Assembly: GCA_011524805.1 (NCBI GenBank)
Contig: WTJO01000116.1
Location: 1 to 5,874 of the forward strand
Reading direction: 5' to 3'
Source of the DNA: Alphaproteobacteria bacterium
Lineage (GTDB): Bacteria > Pseudomonadota > Alphaproteobacteria > Puniceispirillales > Puniceispirillaceae
DNA length: 5,874 bases
Part shown: piece after piece, positions 1-5,774 of the stretch
Numbering within the stretch: position 1 is the first letter of the stretch
Layout: each line of letters opens with the position of its first letter
The notes under the pieces: generated by a model
The model's input: the letters and a program-made list of their open reading frames with translations, nothing else
Database searches by the model: none
What the model was told of the DNA's origin: nothing
Program-made: the position numbers and the translations under genes

Positions 1-274
1 ATCCCTGTTTTCACCAGATATTCCGAAGATTTGAAATAATCAGCCAGAAACGCAGGTCGTTCGCCCGAAAAATACTCGATATTTTATGGCAAAACGCTAA
101 ATTTACGGATGATATGGCGTTTCTATTCTGGAAATGTCGCCGCTAGGTTAGATTCTGTCGTCACTGCTTTGTCATAGTTGCTGGCCTCAAGCGAAATAAG
201 ATTTGTAGATACGGTTTTCGGGCTAGCAGCCTGAACGAAATGGCCCTGTAACAGAATGAGCCGAGGAGGCAGAT
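1..274. other. Upstream region without a supportable gene
   Basis: I see no convincing gene here. The + strand frame beginning at base 1 reads 12 codons to a TAA at 37-39 and could be the tail of an upstream gene, but this is too short to identify. A - strand frame is open from about 84 to the left edge but has a stop just upstream and no usual start. AAACGC (92-97) and GCGTTT (117-122) form a loose inverted repeat. TTGTCA at 169-174 resembles a -35 box, but no good -10 box lies at normal spacing. The last 60 bases are the likely leader of the corrinoid protein gene. Confidence 0.5.
217..235 (+). promoter_or_regulatory. Leader hairpin upstream of the corrinoid protein gene
   Basis: TTCGGGCT (217-224) pairs with AGCCTGAA (228-235) through 8 base pairs, one of them G-U, around the three-base loop AGC. 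No T-run follows, so it is not a terminator. It ends 27 bases before the Shine-Dalgarno sequence at 263-269. It could stabilise the leader RNA or, as DNA, be an imperfect operator. Its role is inferred; only the base pairing is seen. I found no cobalamin-riboswitch B12 box nearby. Confidence 0.4.
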
Positions 275-970
275 ATGTCAGATGAAGAAGATATTATCCT
301 ATCCGAACTTGATGATGACGAGCTTGTCCAGCAAATGCATGACGACCTGTATGACGGGTTGCAGGAAGAAGTTGTAGAAGGTGTCGAAATTCTGCTGGAA
401 CGCAAATGGACTCCGTATGATGTTCTGACCAAGGCGCTGGTTGAGGGCATGACCATTGTGGGGATTGATTTCCGTGACGGTATTCTGTTTGTGCCTGAAG
501 TGTTGATGGCGGCCAATGCGATGAAGGCCGGCATGTCGGTATTGCGCCCGCTTCTGGCTGAGACAGGCGCACCACGTGTTGGCAAGGTTGTAATCGGAAC
601 CGTCAAGGGCGATATTCATGATATTGGCAAAAACCTTGTATCCATGATGCTCGAAGGCGCTGGTTTTGAAGTGATTGATCTGGGCATTAACAACCCTGTT
701 GAAAACTACCTTGAAGCACTGGAAGAACATAAGCCGGATATTCTGGGCATGTCTGCTTTGCTAACAACCACCATGCCCTATATGAAGGTCGTGGTTGATG
801 CGATGGTCGAAAAAGGTATTCGCGATGATTATATCGTGCTGGTTGGTGGCGCGCCGCTAAACGAAGCCTTTGGCGAATCTGTCGGGGCTGATGCCTATTG
901 CCGTGATGCAGCTGTCGCTGTTGAAACAGCCAAGGAATTAATCGCAAAGCGCAATGAAGCTGTCGCATAG
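275..970 (+). CDS. Corrinoid (cobalamin-binding) methyl carrier protein, MtbC/MetH-like
   Basis: This 231-residue cytoplasmic protein should bind a cobamide and carry a methyl group on its cobalt between methyltransferases. Residues about 15-95 match the helical cap (B12-binding-2 fold) and about 100-225 the Rossmann-like B12-binding domain. The cobalamin motif is complete: G112-D113-I114-H115-D116-I117-G118, with H115 the expected lower cobalt ligand, then SALLTTT (160-166) and GGAP (191-194). The length is usual for stand-alone corrinoid proteins. GAGGAGG (263-269) lies 5 bases before the ATG and fixes the start. The N-terminus is strikingly acidic: 15 Asp or Glu in the first 35 residues and no Lys or Arg before R43. 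It is the first gene of the cluster and is followed by a terminator-like hairpin, so it may be made in excess of its partners. By sequence alone it could serve a split methionine synthase or a methylamine/betaine demethylase. Family assignment is secure; the partner reaction is inferred. Confidence 0.95.
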   Translation: MSDEEDIILSELDDDELVQQMHDDLYDGLQEEVVEGVEILLERKWTPYDVLTKALVEGMTIVGIDFRDGILFVPEVLMAANAMKAGMSVLRPLLAETGAPRVGKVVIGTVKGDIHDIGKNLVSMMLEGAGFEVIDLGINNPVENYLEALEEHKPDILGMSALLTTTMPYMKVVVDAMVEKGIRDDYIVLVGGAPLNEAFGESVGADAYCRDAAVAVETAKELIAKRNEAVA

Positions 971-998
971 ATACAGCAACATATTTTGAAAATGCACG

Positions 999-1041
999 GG
1001 GGCTGGGCAGGTTACTTCGCAGGTGACAGCCAGCCCCTTTT
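999..1041 (+). terminator. Rho-independent terminator or attenuator after the corrinoid protein gene
   Basis: GGGGCTGG (999-1006) pairs perfectly with CCAGCCCC (1030-1037). Inside, GTTAC (1011-1015) pairs with GTGAC (1023-1027), giving a two-tier stem, and TTTT follows at 1038-1041 before an AT-rich stretch. It begins 28 bases after the stop codon. The short T-run suggests partial read-through, which would lower expression of the downstream genes relative to the corrinoid protein. Confidence 0.75.
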
Positions 1042-1046
1042 ATATA

Positions 1047-1062
1047 TCTGCCATCTGGCAGA
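1047..1062 (+). promoter_or_regulatory. Palindrome abutting the ribosome binding site of the small gene
   Basis: TCTGCCA and TGGCAGA form 7-base arms around TC. In RNA, TCTGCC/GGCAGA would make a 6-bp stem with loop ATCT. It ends two bases before the Shine-Dalgarno AGGAG (1065-1069) of the next gene and begins just after the T-run of the preceding terminator, so it could be an operator or a translation-controlling hairpin. It may also be chance, since TGGCAG is frequent in this DNA. Confidence 0.35.
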
Positions 1063-1075
1063 ACAGGAGTAATTA

Positions 1076-1387
1076 ATGGCACAGCTTATCACTTTATATT
1101 GGCGCGACATACCTGCACAGGTTGTTGCAGAGGCTGGCAGAGGCCGCAAACGCACACAGGCCAAAATTGAGCTTCACAGGCGTTTTGCACTTGCGATTGA
1201 CGAGGCGGCCATGCGTGATGGCGCTGACAGTACAGATGACTATCTTGCTGAATGGCGCAGAGGCACCCCCGAAGACTGTTCTGATGCGCTTGAAGATGAA
1301 GCACGCAAAAAGGCAGACGCACTTGAGGCTGAATATGATTCTGCCAGACTGGCAACGCTGGTGGCGCAGGGTGGCAGGGATAGCTGA
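1076..1387 (+). CDS. Small 'virulence factor'-family protein, function unknown
   Basis: This 103-residue soluble protein has no signal peptide or membrane segment. Its start is supported by AGGAG (1065-1069), 6 bases before the ATG. The N-terminal YWRDIPAQV (8-16), a basic stretch (R22-R35), the helix LAIDEAAMR and YLAEWRRG in the middle match my memory of a Pfam family labelled 'Virulence factor', common in alphaproteobacteria. That label says nothing about biochemistry. The C-terminal third is a charged, Ala/Glu/Asp-rich probable helix. It lies between a corrinoid protein and a folate enzyme on the same strand, so a role in corrinoid or methyl transfer, such as assembly, chaperoning or complex formation, is a fair inference. 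Only one Cys is present, so a metal or Fe-S site is unlikely. Coding status is well supported; function is not known. Confidence 0.8.
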   Translation: MAQLITLYWRDIPAQVVAEAGRGRKRTQAKIELHRRFALAIDEAAMRDGADSTDDYLAEWRRGTPEDCSDALEDEARKKADALEAEYDSARLATLVAQGGRDS

Positions 1388-1397
1388 TTTTGCCCAT

Positions 1398-1428
1398 AGG
1401 CTGGTGCTTATTTGGCATGCGCCTTTTT
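1398..1428 (+). terminator. Weak candidate terminator after the small gene
   Basis: AGGC (1398-1401) pairs with GCCT (1421-1424). After a two-by-two internal loop, GTGC (1404-1407) pairs with GCAT (1415-1418), with one G-U pair. The loop is seven bases and TTTTT runs at 1424-1428. The interrupted stem makes this a weak terminator. The remaining gap to the next gene (1429-1545) shows no clear promoter: CTGACA at 1488-1493 resembles a -35 box but has no convincing -10 partner. Confidence 0.4.
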
Positions 1429-1545
1429 AGATATGTCGTAATCGGCACGGTAAGGGGCGATGAGAAGCAATCTGAATTAGAGCAAAACTGACAGATTAAA
1501 CGCTGTGATTTCCAGATGGCGTTAAGGGCTGTAAACAGGGTTACA

Positions 1546-2439
1546 ATGATGGGTATTGAACAGATTAAATCTGCGGGCCAGAACTGGTCAATCGAGGTTA
1601 CACCCACAGGGGCAACCAAAATTGACAGCTTTGCAGATATATTGCCAGAAGCAACGAGCGTGAATGTTACCTTCCTGCCCGGCACTGATCCGCTTGATAC
1701 AATTGCGGTGTCAAAAAGGCTGGCAGATGATGGCATGAATGCCGTGCCACATATCGCAGCCAGATCGCTATCTGATGCAGACCAGCTTGACCAGCTTGTC
1801 AAGGCCATGACCTCTCAGGCTAATGTGCGAGAGGTGCTAGTCATAGGGGGCGGGGTCGATGTGCCTGTGGGCGCATTTGATAATTCCATGCAGGTGCTAC
1901 AGACCGGCATTTTACAAAAATATGGCATTACCCATATCGGTGTTGCAGGCCATCCCGAAGGTAGCCCCGATATTCCCGCAGATGCGCTTGCCAAGGCGAT
2001 TACGGACAAGAATGAGCTGGCGCGCACCGAAGGGCTCAATATGTATATGGAAACCCAGTTCTGTTTTGATGCGCAGGCAGTGCTGGACTGGGAGAAGGCG
2101 ATTCGTGATGCTGGCAACAGCTTGCCGATACGTATCGGGATTCCGGGGCCTGCCACGATAAAAACATTATTCAGATTTGCCCAAATATCAGGTATTGGCC
2201 CCTCTATGCGCTTTATTGCCAAACAGGCCAAAAATGTCGCCAAATTAATGACGGTACAGTCGCCGCATCTGCTGCTTTCAGGGCTGGCGGAAGGCATGGC
2301 CGCAGATGAGGGCTGCAAGCTGGCCCATTTTCACTATTATCCGTTTGGCGGTTTTGCGAAAACAGCTAGGTATGCCAGTGCTATTGCCAATGGCCAGATA
2401 AGTCTGCGTGAGGATGGCGGATTTGATGTGGTTGAATGA
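1546..2439 (+). CDS. Methylenetetrahydrofolate reductase-like flavoprotein (divergent MetF family)
   Basis: The family interconverts 5,10-methylene-THF and 5-methyl-THF with FAD and NAD(P)H in an (alpha/beta)8 barrel. Numbered from 1546, the protein has 297 residues, as usual for bacterial MetF. SIEVTPTG (15-22) corresponds to the MetF SFEFFPP region, with E17 in the place of the catalytic acid. VPHIAAR (67-73) matches the PHLTC region, GVAGHPEGSPD (132-142) the YPExHP loop, and ETQFCFD (169-175) the ITQFFFD substrate strand. HFHYYPFGGFAKTARYA lies near the C-terminus. The usual LRGDPP is replaced by VIGGGVDVP, so it is a divergent branch. An in-frame ATG at 1516 has no Shine-Dalgarno; CAGGG (1536-1540) favours 1546 or 1549. 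It lies 48 bases before the methyl-THF methyltransferase gene, so it probably makes or consumes that enzyme's substrate. Direction (to methionine or from demethylation) cannot be told. Confidence 0.88.
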   Translation: MMGIEQIKSAGQNWSIEVTPTGATKIDSFADILPEATSVNVTFLPGTDPLDTIAVSKRLADDGMNAVPHIAARSLSDADQLDQLVKAMTSQANVREVLVIGGGVDVPVGAFDNSMQVLQTGILQKYGITHIGVAGHPEGSPDIPADALAKAITDKNELARTEGLNMYMETQFCFDAQAVLDWEKAIRDAGNSLPIRIGIPGPATIKTLFRFAQISGIGPSMRFIAKQAKNVAKLMTVQSPHLLLSGLAEGMAADEGCKLAHFHYYPFGGFAKTARYASAIANGQISLREDGGFDVVE

Positions 2440-2487
2440 TTTGAATTTCAGAATTGCCCAGATAAGACATAAGAAAAGGTAGACAAG

Positions 2488-3390
2488 ATGACACAGACCC
2501 GTATCTCTTCTCATAAACAGGAAATTACCATCGGCTTTGATGCTCCTTTTTGTGTTATTGGCGAGCGTATTAACCCCACAGGCAGAAAATTGCTGGCCGC
2601 CGAAATGGCTGAGGGTAATTATGAGCGTGTTATCTCTGATGCAGTTGCGCAGGTAGAGGCAGGGGCAACCATGCTGGATGTAAATGCAGGTATCCCGATG
2701 GCAGATGAGCCGGCTATTCTGGCTGAATCAATCAAGCTTGTGCAGTCTGTTGTAGATGTGCCGCTTGCGATTGATAGCTCGATTGTCGAAGCTCTGGAAG
2801 CTGGCCTGTCTGTCTATCAGGGCAAACCGCTGGTAAATTCGGTGACAGGCGAAGAAGAACGGCTGGAAGTTGTTCTGCCTCTGGTAAAAAAATATGGCGC
2901 GGCTGTGGTGGCAATTTCCAATGACGAAACAGGCATTTCTGAAGATGCAAATGTGCGTTATGATGTTGCCAAGAAAATCGTTGAGCGTGCCGAAGATTTT
3001 GGTATTCCGCGCGAAGATGTGGTGGTTGACCCGCTTATCATGCCTGTGGGTGCGATTAATATGGCAGGGCGCACCGCGCTTGATCTGATTACCCGTTTGC
3101 GCACTGAATTAAAGGTCAATACAACCTGCGGGGCATCGAATATTTCATTTGGTCTGCCAAACAGGCATGGTATGAATGCAGCTTTTCTGTCTATGGCCGC
3201 AGGAGCCGGCATGACATCTGCGATTATGAACCCTCTGCATGCAGAGGAAATGACAGCTATCATGGGGGCGAATGTGATGAACGGTGTTGATCCTGAATGC
3301 AGACGCTGGATTGCCAAATTCAGAGAAGCACCGGCTGAAGGCAGTGGCGGCAGAGAGCGCAGAGCCACAAGGCGGCGTGCCAGAGCCTAA
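2488..3390 (+). CDS. Methyltetrahydrofolate:corrinoid methyltransferase (pterin-binding, MeTr/MetH-type)
   Basis: It should transfer a methyl group between 5-methyl-THF and the cobalt of a corrinoid protein. The 300 residues form a dihydropteroate-synthase-like TIM barrel: IGERINPTG (24-32), GATMLDVNAG (59-68), IDSS (95-98), NSVTGEEER (117-125), VDPLIMPVG (from V180) and TTCGASNISFGLPNR (212-226). N218 lies where MeTr enzymes have the Asn contacting the pterin. The barrel ends near residue 285. After a short Gly-rich linker comes an arginine-rich tail, RERRATRRRARA (289-300), outside the minimal MeTr fold. A ribosome binding site AAAGG (2475-2479) precedes the ATG. Neighbours on the same strand are the MTHFR-like gene 48 bases upstream and the activase 26 bases downstream, so these three probably share a transcript. 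As a single-domain enzyme it would work on the separate corrinoid protein at 275-970. Family is secure; physiological direction is inferred. Confidence 0.95.
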   Translation: MTQTRISSHKQEITIGFDAPFCVIGERINPTGRKLLAAEMAEGNYERVISDAVAQVEAGATMLDVNAGIPMADEPAILAESIKLVQSVVDVPLAIDSSIVEALEAGLSVYQGKPLVNSVTGEEERLEVVLPLVKKYGAAVVAISNDETGISEDANVRYDVAKKIVERAEDFGIPREDVVVDPLIMPVGAINMAGRTALDLITRLRTELKVNTTCGASNISFGLPNRHGMNAAFLSMAAGAGMTSAIMNPLHAEEMTAIMGANVMNGVDPECRRWIAKFREAPAEGSGGRERRATRRRARA

Positions 3391-3416
3391 TCTATCGCAG
3401 TCGTGCCAGGAATAAT

Positions 3417-5444
3417 ATGAGCGCAGCAACATCCAGAAATGTCAAAATTGTCTTTACCCCCTCTGGTCGTCAGGGCGAGGTGGCGACAGGCACAAATCTG
3501 CTTCAGGCCGCCCGCCAGATGGGGGTGGATATTGATTCAGTCTGTGGCGGTAGAGCGATGTGTGGCAGGTGCCAGATAGATGTTGGCGAAGGCCAGTTCG
3601 CAAAACATGGTCTTAGCTCGTCTGCTGGCTCGCTAAGTGAGGCCTCTGCCTCGGAAGCACGCTATGCCGAAAAACGGCAGCTGGCAGCAGGGCGCAGGCT
3701 GGCCTGTCAATGTACCATCGAGAATGATGTAGTAATTGATGTGCCTGCCAGCTCGCAAGTGCATAACCAGCTGGTACGCAAACAGGCAGATAACAAACAG
3801 GTCGAGCTAAAGCCGCCCGTACGGCTATGTTTTATCGAGGTTAGAGAGCCTGATATGCATGAACCTTCGGGGGATTTACGTCGGGTGATTGAAGCGCTTC
3901 ATGAACAATGGCCAGACCGCGTAACAGGCGATATTGTCTGTGATTTACATGTCCTGCAACAGCTTCAGCCAGCTTTGAGAAAAGGCAAATGGCAAATCAC
4001 TGTTGCACTTCGCAACGGCCGCCAGATTGTGGCTGTGTGGGCAGGGCTGAAAGACAGAATTCTGGGGGCTGCGATTGATATTGGCTCGACCACCATGTCT
4101 GCCCATATGTGCGATATGAATTCAGGCGAGGTGCTAGCATCTTCTGGCATGATGAACCCGCAAATCAGATTTGGTGAAGACCTGATGAGCCGGGTATCTT
4201 ATGGGCTGATGAATGAGGGTGGCGCGAGCGAGATGACGAACGCCGTGCGTGACGGCCTGTCAGAGCTTATTTCAGGTGCCGCCAAACAGGCAGACTGTCA
4301 GCCAGATGATGTGCTTGAAGTGGTGCTGGTTGGCAACCCTGTGATGCATCATCTGGTATTGGGGATTGACCCTATCGAGCTTGGCGGTGCTCCGTTTGCG
4401 CTGGCTGTTGACGAGCGGGTTGATGTACGCGCAGACGAGCTGTCACTTGGTCTGCATGCAGGTAGCAGAGTCTATCTCCTGCCATGTATTGCCGGTCATG
4501 TAGGGGCAGATGCCGCAGGGGTGGTGCTGGCAGAAGCACCGCATAAACAGGATGAGATTCATCTGCTGATAGATGTGGGCACAAATGCCGAAATCGTGCT
4601 TGGCAACCGCAATCATATGCTGGCTGCCTCGTCACCGACCGGCCCTGCATTTGAAGGCGCGCAGATAAGTGCCGGACAGAGGGCGGCGCCTGGGGCGATT
4701 GAGCGTGTGCGGATTGACCCTGAAACGCTGGAACCCCGCTTTAGCGTGATTGGCAGTGAGCTATGGTCAGACCAGCCGGGCTTTGATGAGGCTGTTTCGG
4801 ATACAGGCATTACCGGCATTTGCGGCTCTGGTATTATCGAGGCGCTGGCTGAGATGTATCTGGCAGGTATTATTAATGAAGATGGCGTAATTGACGGTGC
4901 GCTGGCCGCAGCAACAGACAGAATACGCCCTGATGGCCGCACTTTCAGCTATCAGCTTAGCCAGACAGTCACCATTGTGCAGAACGATATCCGCGCTATC
5001 CAGCTGGCCAAAGCAGCGCTGCATGCAGGCTTCAAATTGCTGATGGACAAGATGGGCATCTCTGCCGTTGACAAGGTAGCGCTGGCAGGCGCGTTCGGCA
5101 CCCATATTGACCCGAAATATGCAATGGTGCTGGGCATGGTGCCAGATTGCAGGCTGGAGAATGTAATCGCCGCTGGCAATTCGGCCGGCGCAGGTGCAAG
5201 GATGGCGTTGCTGAACAGTGATGCCCGCGCCGAGATTGAGCAGACAGTGCGCAAGATAGAAAAGATTGAAACCGCTGTTGAACGCGAATTTCAAAATCAT
5301 TTTGTGCGGGCAATGGCCTTTCCGCACAAGACAGACCCCTATGCAGAACTATCTGCTGCTGTCAGCCTGCCTGAGCGAAGCCTGATAGATAATGTGGTAA
5401 GCGATGACAGCCCGCGCCGCCGCCGTACCCGCCGCCGGAAATAG
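3417..5444 (+). CDS. Reductive activator of corrinoid proteins (2Fe-2S ferredoxin + ASKHA, DUF4445; RACo/RamA-like)
   Basis: RACo-type proteins use an Fe-S cluster and ATP hydrolysis to re-reduce inactive Co(II) corrinoid to Co(I). This one has 675 residues, near the usual 600-650. Residues 8-110 are a plant-type 2Fe-2S domain with C43-x5-C49-x2-C52 and C97 in LACQC. A linker and middle region (about 110-215) follow. The actin-like ATPase half begins with AIDIGSTT (219-226) and continues with GNPVMHH (306-312), IDVGTNAE (385-392), TGPAFEG (408-414), TGICGSG (466-472) and LAGAFGTH (556-563), all typical of DUF4445. The C-terminus ends in SPRRRRTRRRK, an unusual polybasic tail. AGGA (3408-3411) precedes the ATG; the gene starts 26 bases after the methyltransferase. 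The Fe-S cluster is 2Fe-2S rather than the 4Fe-4S pair of methanogen RamA, fitting an aerobic bacterium. The client is probably the corrinoid protein of this cluster. Family is secure; client is inferred. Confidence 0.95.
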   Translation: MSAATSRNVKIVFTPSGRQGEVATGTNLLQAARQMGVDIDSVCGGRAMCGRCQIDVGEGQFAKHGLSSSAGSLSEASASEARYAEKRQLAAGRRLACQCTIENDVVIDVPASSQVHNQLVRKQADNKQVELKPPVRLCFIEVREPDMHEPSGDLRRVIEALHEQWPDRVTGDIVCDLHVLQQLQPALRKGKWQITVALRNGRQIVAVWAGLKDRILGAAIDIGSTTMSAHMCDMNSGEVLASSGMMNPQIRFGEDLMSRVSYGLMNEGGASEMTNAVRDGLSELISGAAKQADCQPDDVLEVVLVGNPVMHHLVLGIDPIELGGAPFALAVDERVDVRADELSLGLHAGSRVYLLPCIAGHVGADAAGVVLAEAPHKQDEIHLLIDVGTNAEIVLGNRNHMLAASSPTGPAFEGAQISAGQRAAPGAIERVRIDPETLEPRFSVIGSELWSDQPGFDEAVSDTGITGICGSGIIEALAEMYLAGIINEDGVIDGALAAATDRIRPDGRTFSYQLSQTVTIVQNDIRAIQLAKAALHAGFKLLMDKMGISAVDKVALAGAFGTHIDPKYAMVLGMVPDCRLENVIAAGNSAGAGARMALLNSDARAEIEQTVRKIEKIETAVEREFQNHFVRAMAFPHKTDPYAELSAAVSLPERSLIDNVVSDDSPRRRRTRRRK

Positions 5445-5471
5445 CGAAAAAATACAAGAAAATCGATAATA

Positions 5472-5497
5472 CCCCCCGCGCGGGGGGGGCTTTTTTT
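5472..5497 (+). terminator. Strong rho-independent terminator closing the corrinoid cluster
   Basis: CCCCCC (5472-5477) pairs with GGGGGG (5482-5487) around GCGC, two more G and a C follow, then seven T (5491-5497). It lies 27 bases after the activase stop codon, with A-rich DNA before it. This is a classic intrinsic terminator for + strand transcription. Confidence 0.9.
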
Positions 5498-5510
5498 CGC
5501 ACCAATCCTC

Positions 5511-5543
5511 AAAAGACACTCGAAGGACACTTTGGTGTCTTTT
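5511..5543. terminator. Second hairpin, candidate bidirectional terminator between convergent units
   Basis: AAAAGACAC (5511-5519) and GTGTCTTTT (5535-5543) are perfect 9-base inverted repeats around 15 bases, so on either strand the stem is preceded by A and ends in T. A competing shorter stem pairs AAGGACAC (5523-5530) with GTGTCTTT (5535-5542) around TTTG, with one G-U pair. It could stop - strand transcripts from ccmCD and catch + strand read-through. Confidence 0.6.
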
Positions 5544-5551
5544 GTTGCATC

Positions 5552-5567
5552 AGGCGCAAGGGCGCCT
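5552..5567 (-). terminator. GC hairpin downstream of ccmD
   Basis: On the - strand AGGCGC and GCGCCT pair perfectly (6 bp) around the loop CCTT. It lies 33 bases after the ccmD stop codon. No T-run follows directly, so alone it is a poor terminator. It may protect the mRNA 3' end or act with the AAAAGACAC hairpin just beyond it. Confidence 0.4.
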
Positions 5568-5600
5568 CAAAATAACAACTTTTTGCAGGAAAAATCGGTT

Positions 5601-5756
5601 CTATTTATCAGAGTGTTTGGCGTGCTGACGCTCAATGCTGCGTTTGCGGCGCACAGAATGGATAGCAATACCAATCACAAATATCGCGGCCAGCCCATAG
5701 CTTGGCCAGATAATGCCAGCATATCCGCCCATTTCGATAAAGCTCTCAGCGCCCAT
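5601..5756 (-). CDS. ccmD: Heme exporter protein D (CcmD), cytochrome c maturation
   Basis: CcmD is a small inner-membrane protein that helps CcmABC load heme on CcmE and release holo-CcmE during system I cytochrome c maturation. The gene encodes 51 residues, within the usual CcmD size. It starts MGAESFIEMGGYAG and has the family-typical IIWPSYGL followed by one hydrophobic membrane segment (about residues 12-33, ending in FVIGIAI). A strongly basic cytoplasmic stretch, SVRRKRSIERQ, comes next. GAGAGG in the 18-base gap after ccmC serves as its ribosome binding site. The ccmC-ccmD order is standard. No further gene follows ccmD before the convergent terminators, so the usual next gene, the thioredoxin-like ccmG, is not adjacent here. 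Confidence 0.9.
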   Translation of the reverse strand: MGAESFIEMGGYAGIIWPSYGLAAIFVIGIAIHSVRRKRSIERQHAKHSDK

Positions 5757-5774
5757 TTTCTGCCTCTCTGTTTG

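Noticed and set aside
1..83. Possible - strand coding fragment leaving the left edge
   Set aside because: The frame reads protein-like sequence, but a stop lies just upstream and there is no ATG, GTG or TTG near its beginning.
169..202. Possible sigma-70 promoter with TTGTCA and TAAGAT
   Set aside because: The spacing of 22 bases is too long and the -10 match is poor.
1..274. Cobalamin, SAM or SAH riboswitch upstream of the corrinoid gene
   Set aside because: I looked for a B12 box and SAM-II-like conserved segments and saw none; only a simple hairpin is present.
299..730. - strand open frames within the corrinoid protein gene
   Set aside because: The + strand frame has intact cobalamin-binding motifs and a strong ribosome binding site; the antisense translations lack domain-like features.
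1122..1430. Second + strand frame of 102 codons overlapping the small gene
   Set aside because: It starts without a ribosome binding site inside the better supported 1076-1387 gene, and its product matches nothing I recognise.
1516..1545. Ten-codon N-terminal extension of the MetF-like protein starting at ATG 1516
   Set aside because: No Shine-Dalgarno precedes 1516, whereas CAGGG precedes 1546/1549, and the extension adds no family-conserved residues. The choice remains uncertain.
1089..1808. Long - strand open frame (239 codons) antisense to the small gene and the start of the MetF-like gene
   Set aside because: It overlaps two well-supported + strand genes, crosses the intergenic gap, and its translation shows no recognisable domain. 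It is best explained as an antisense shadow.
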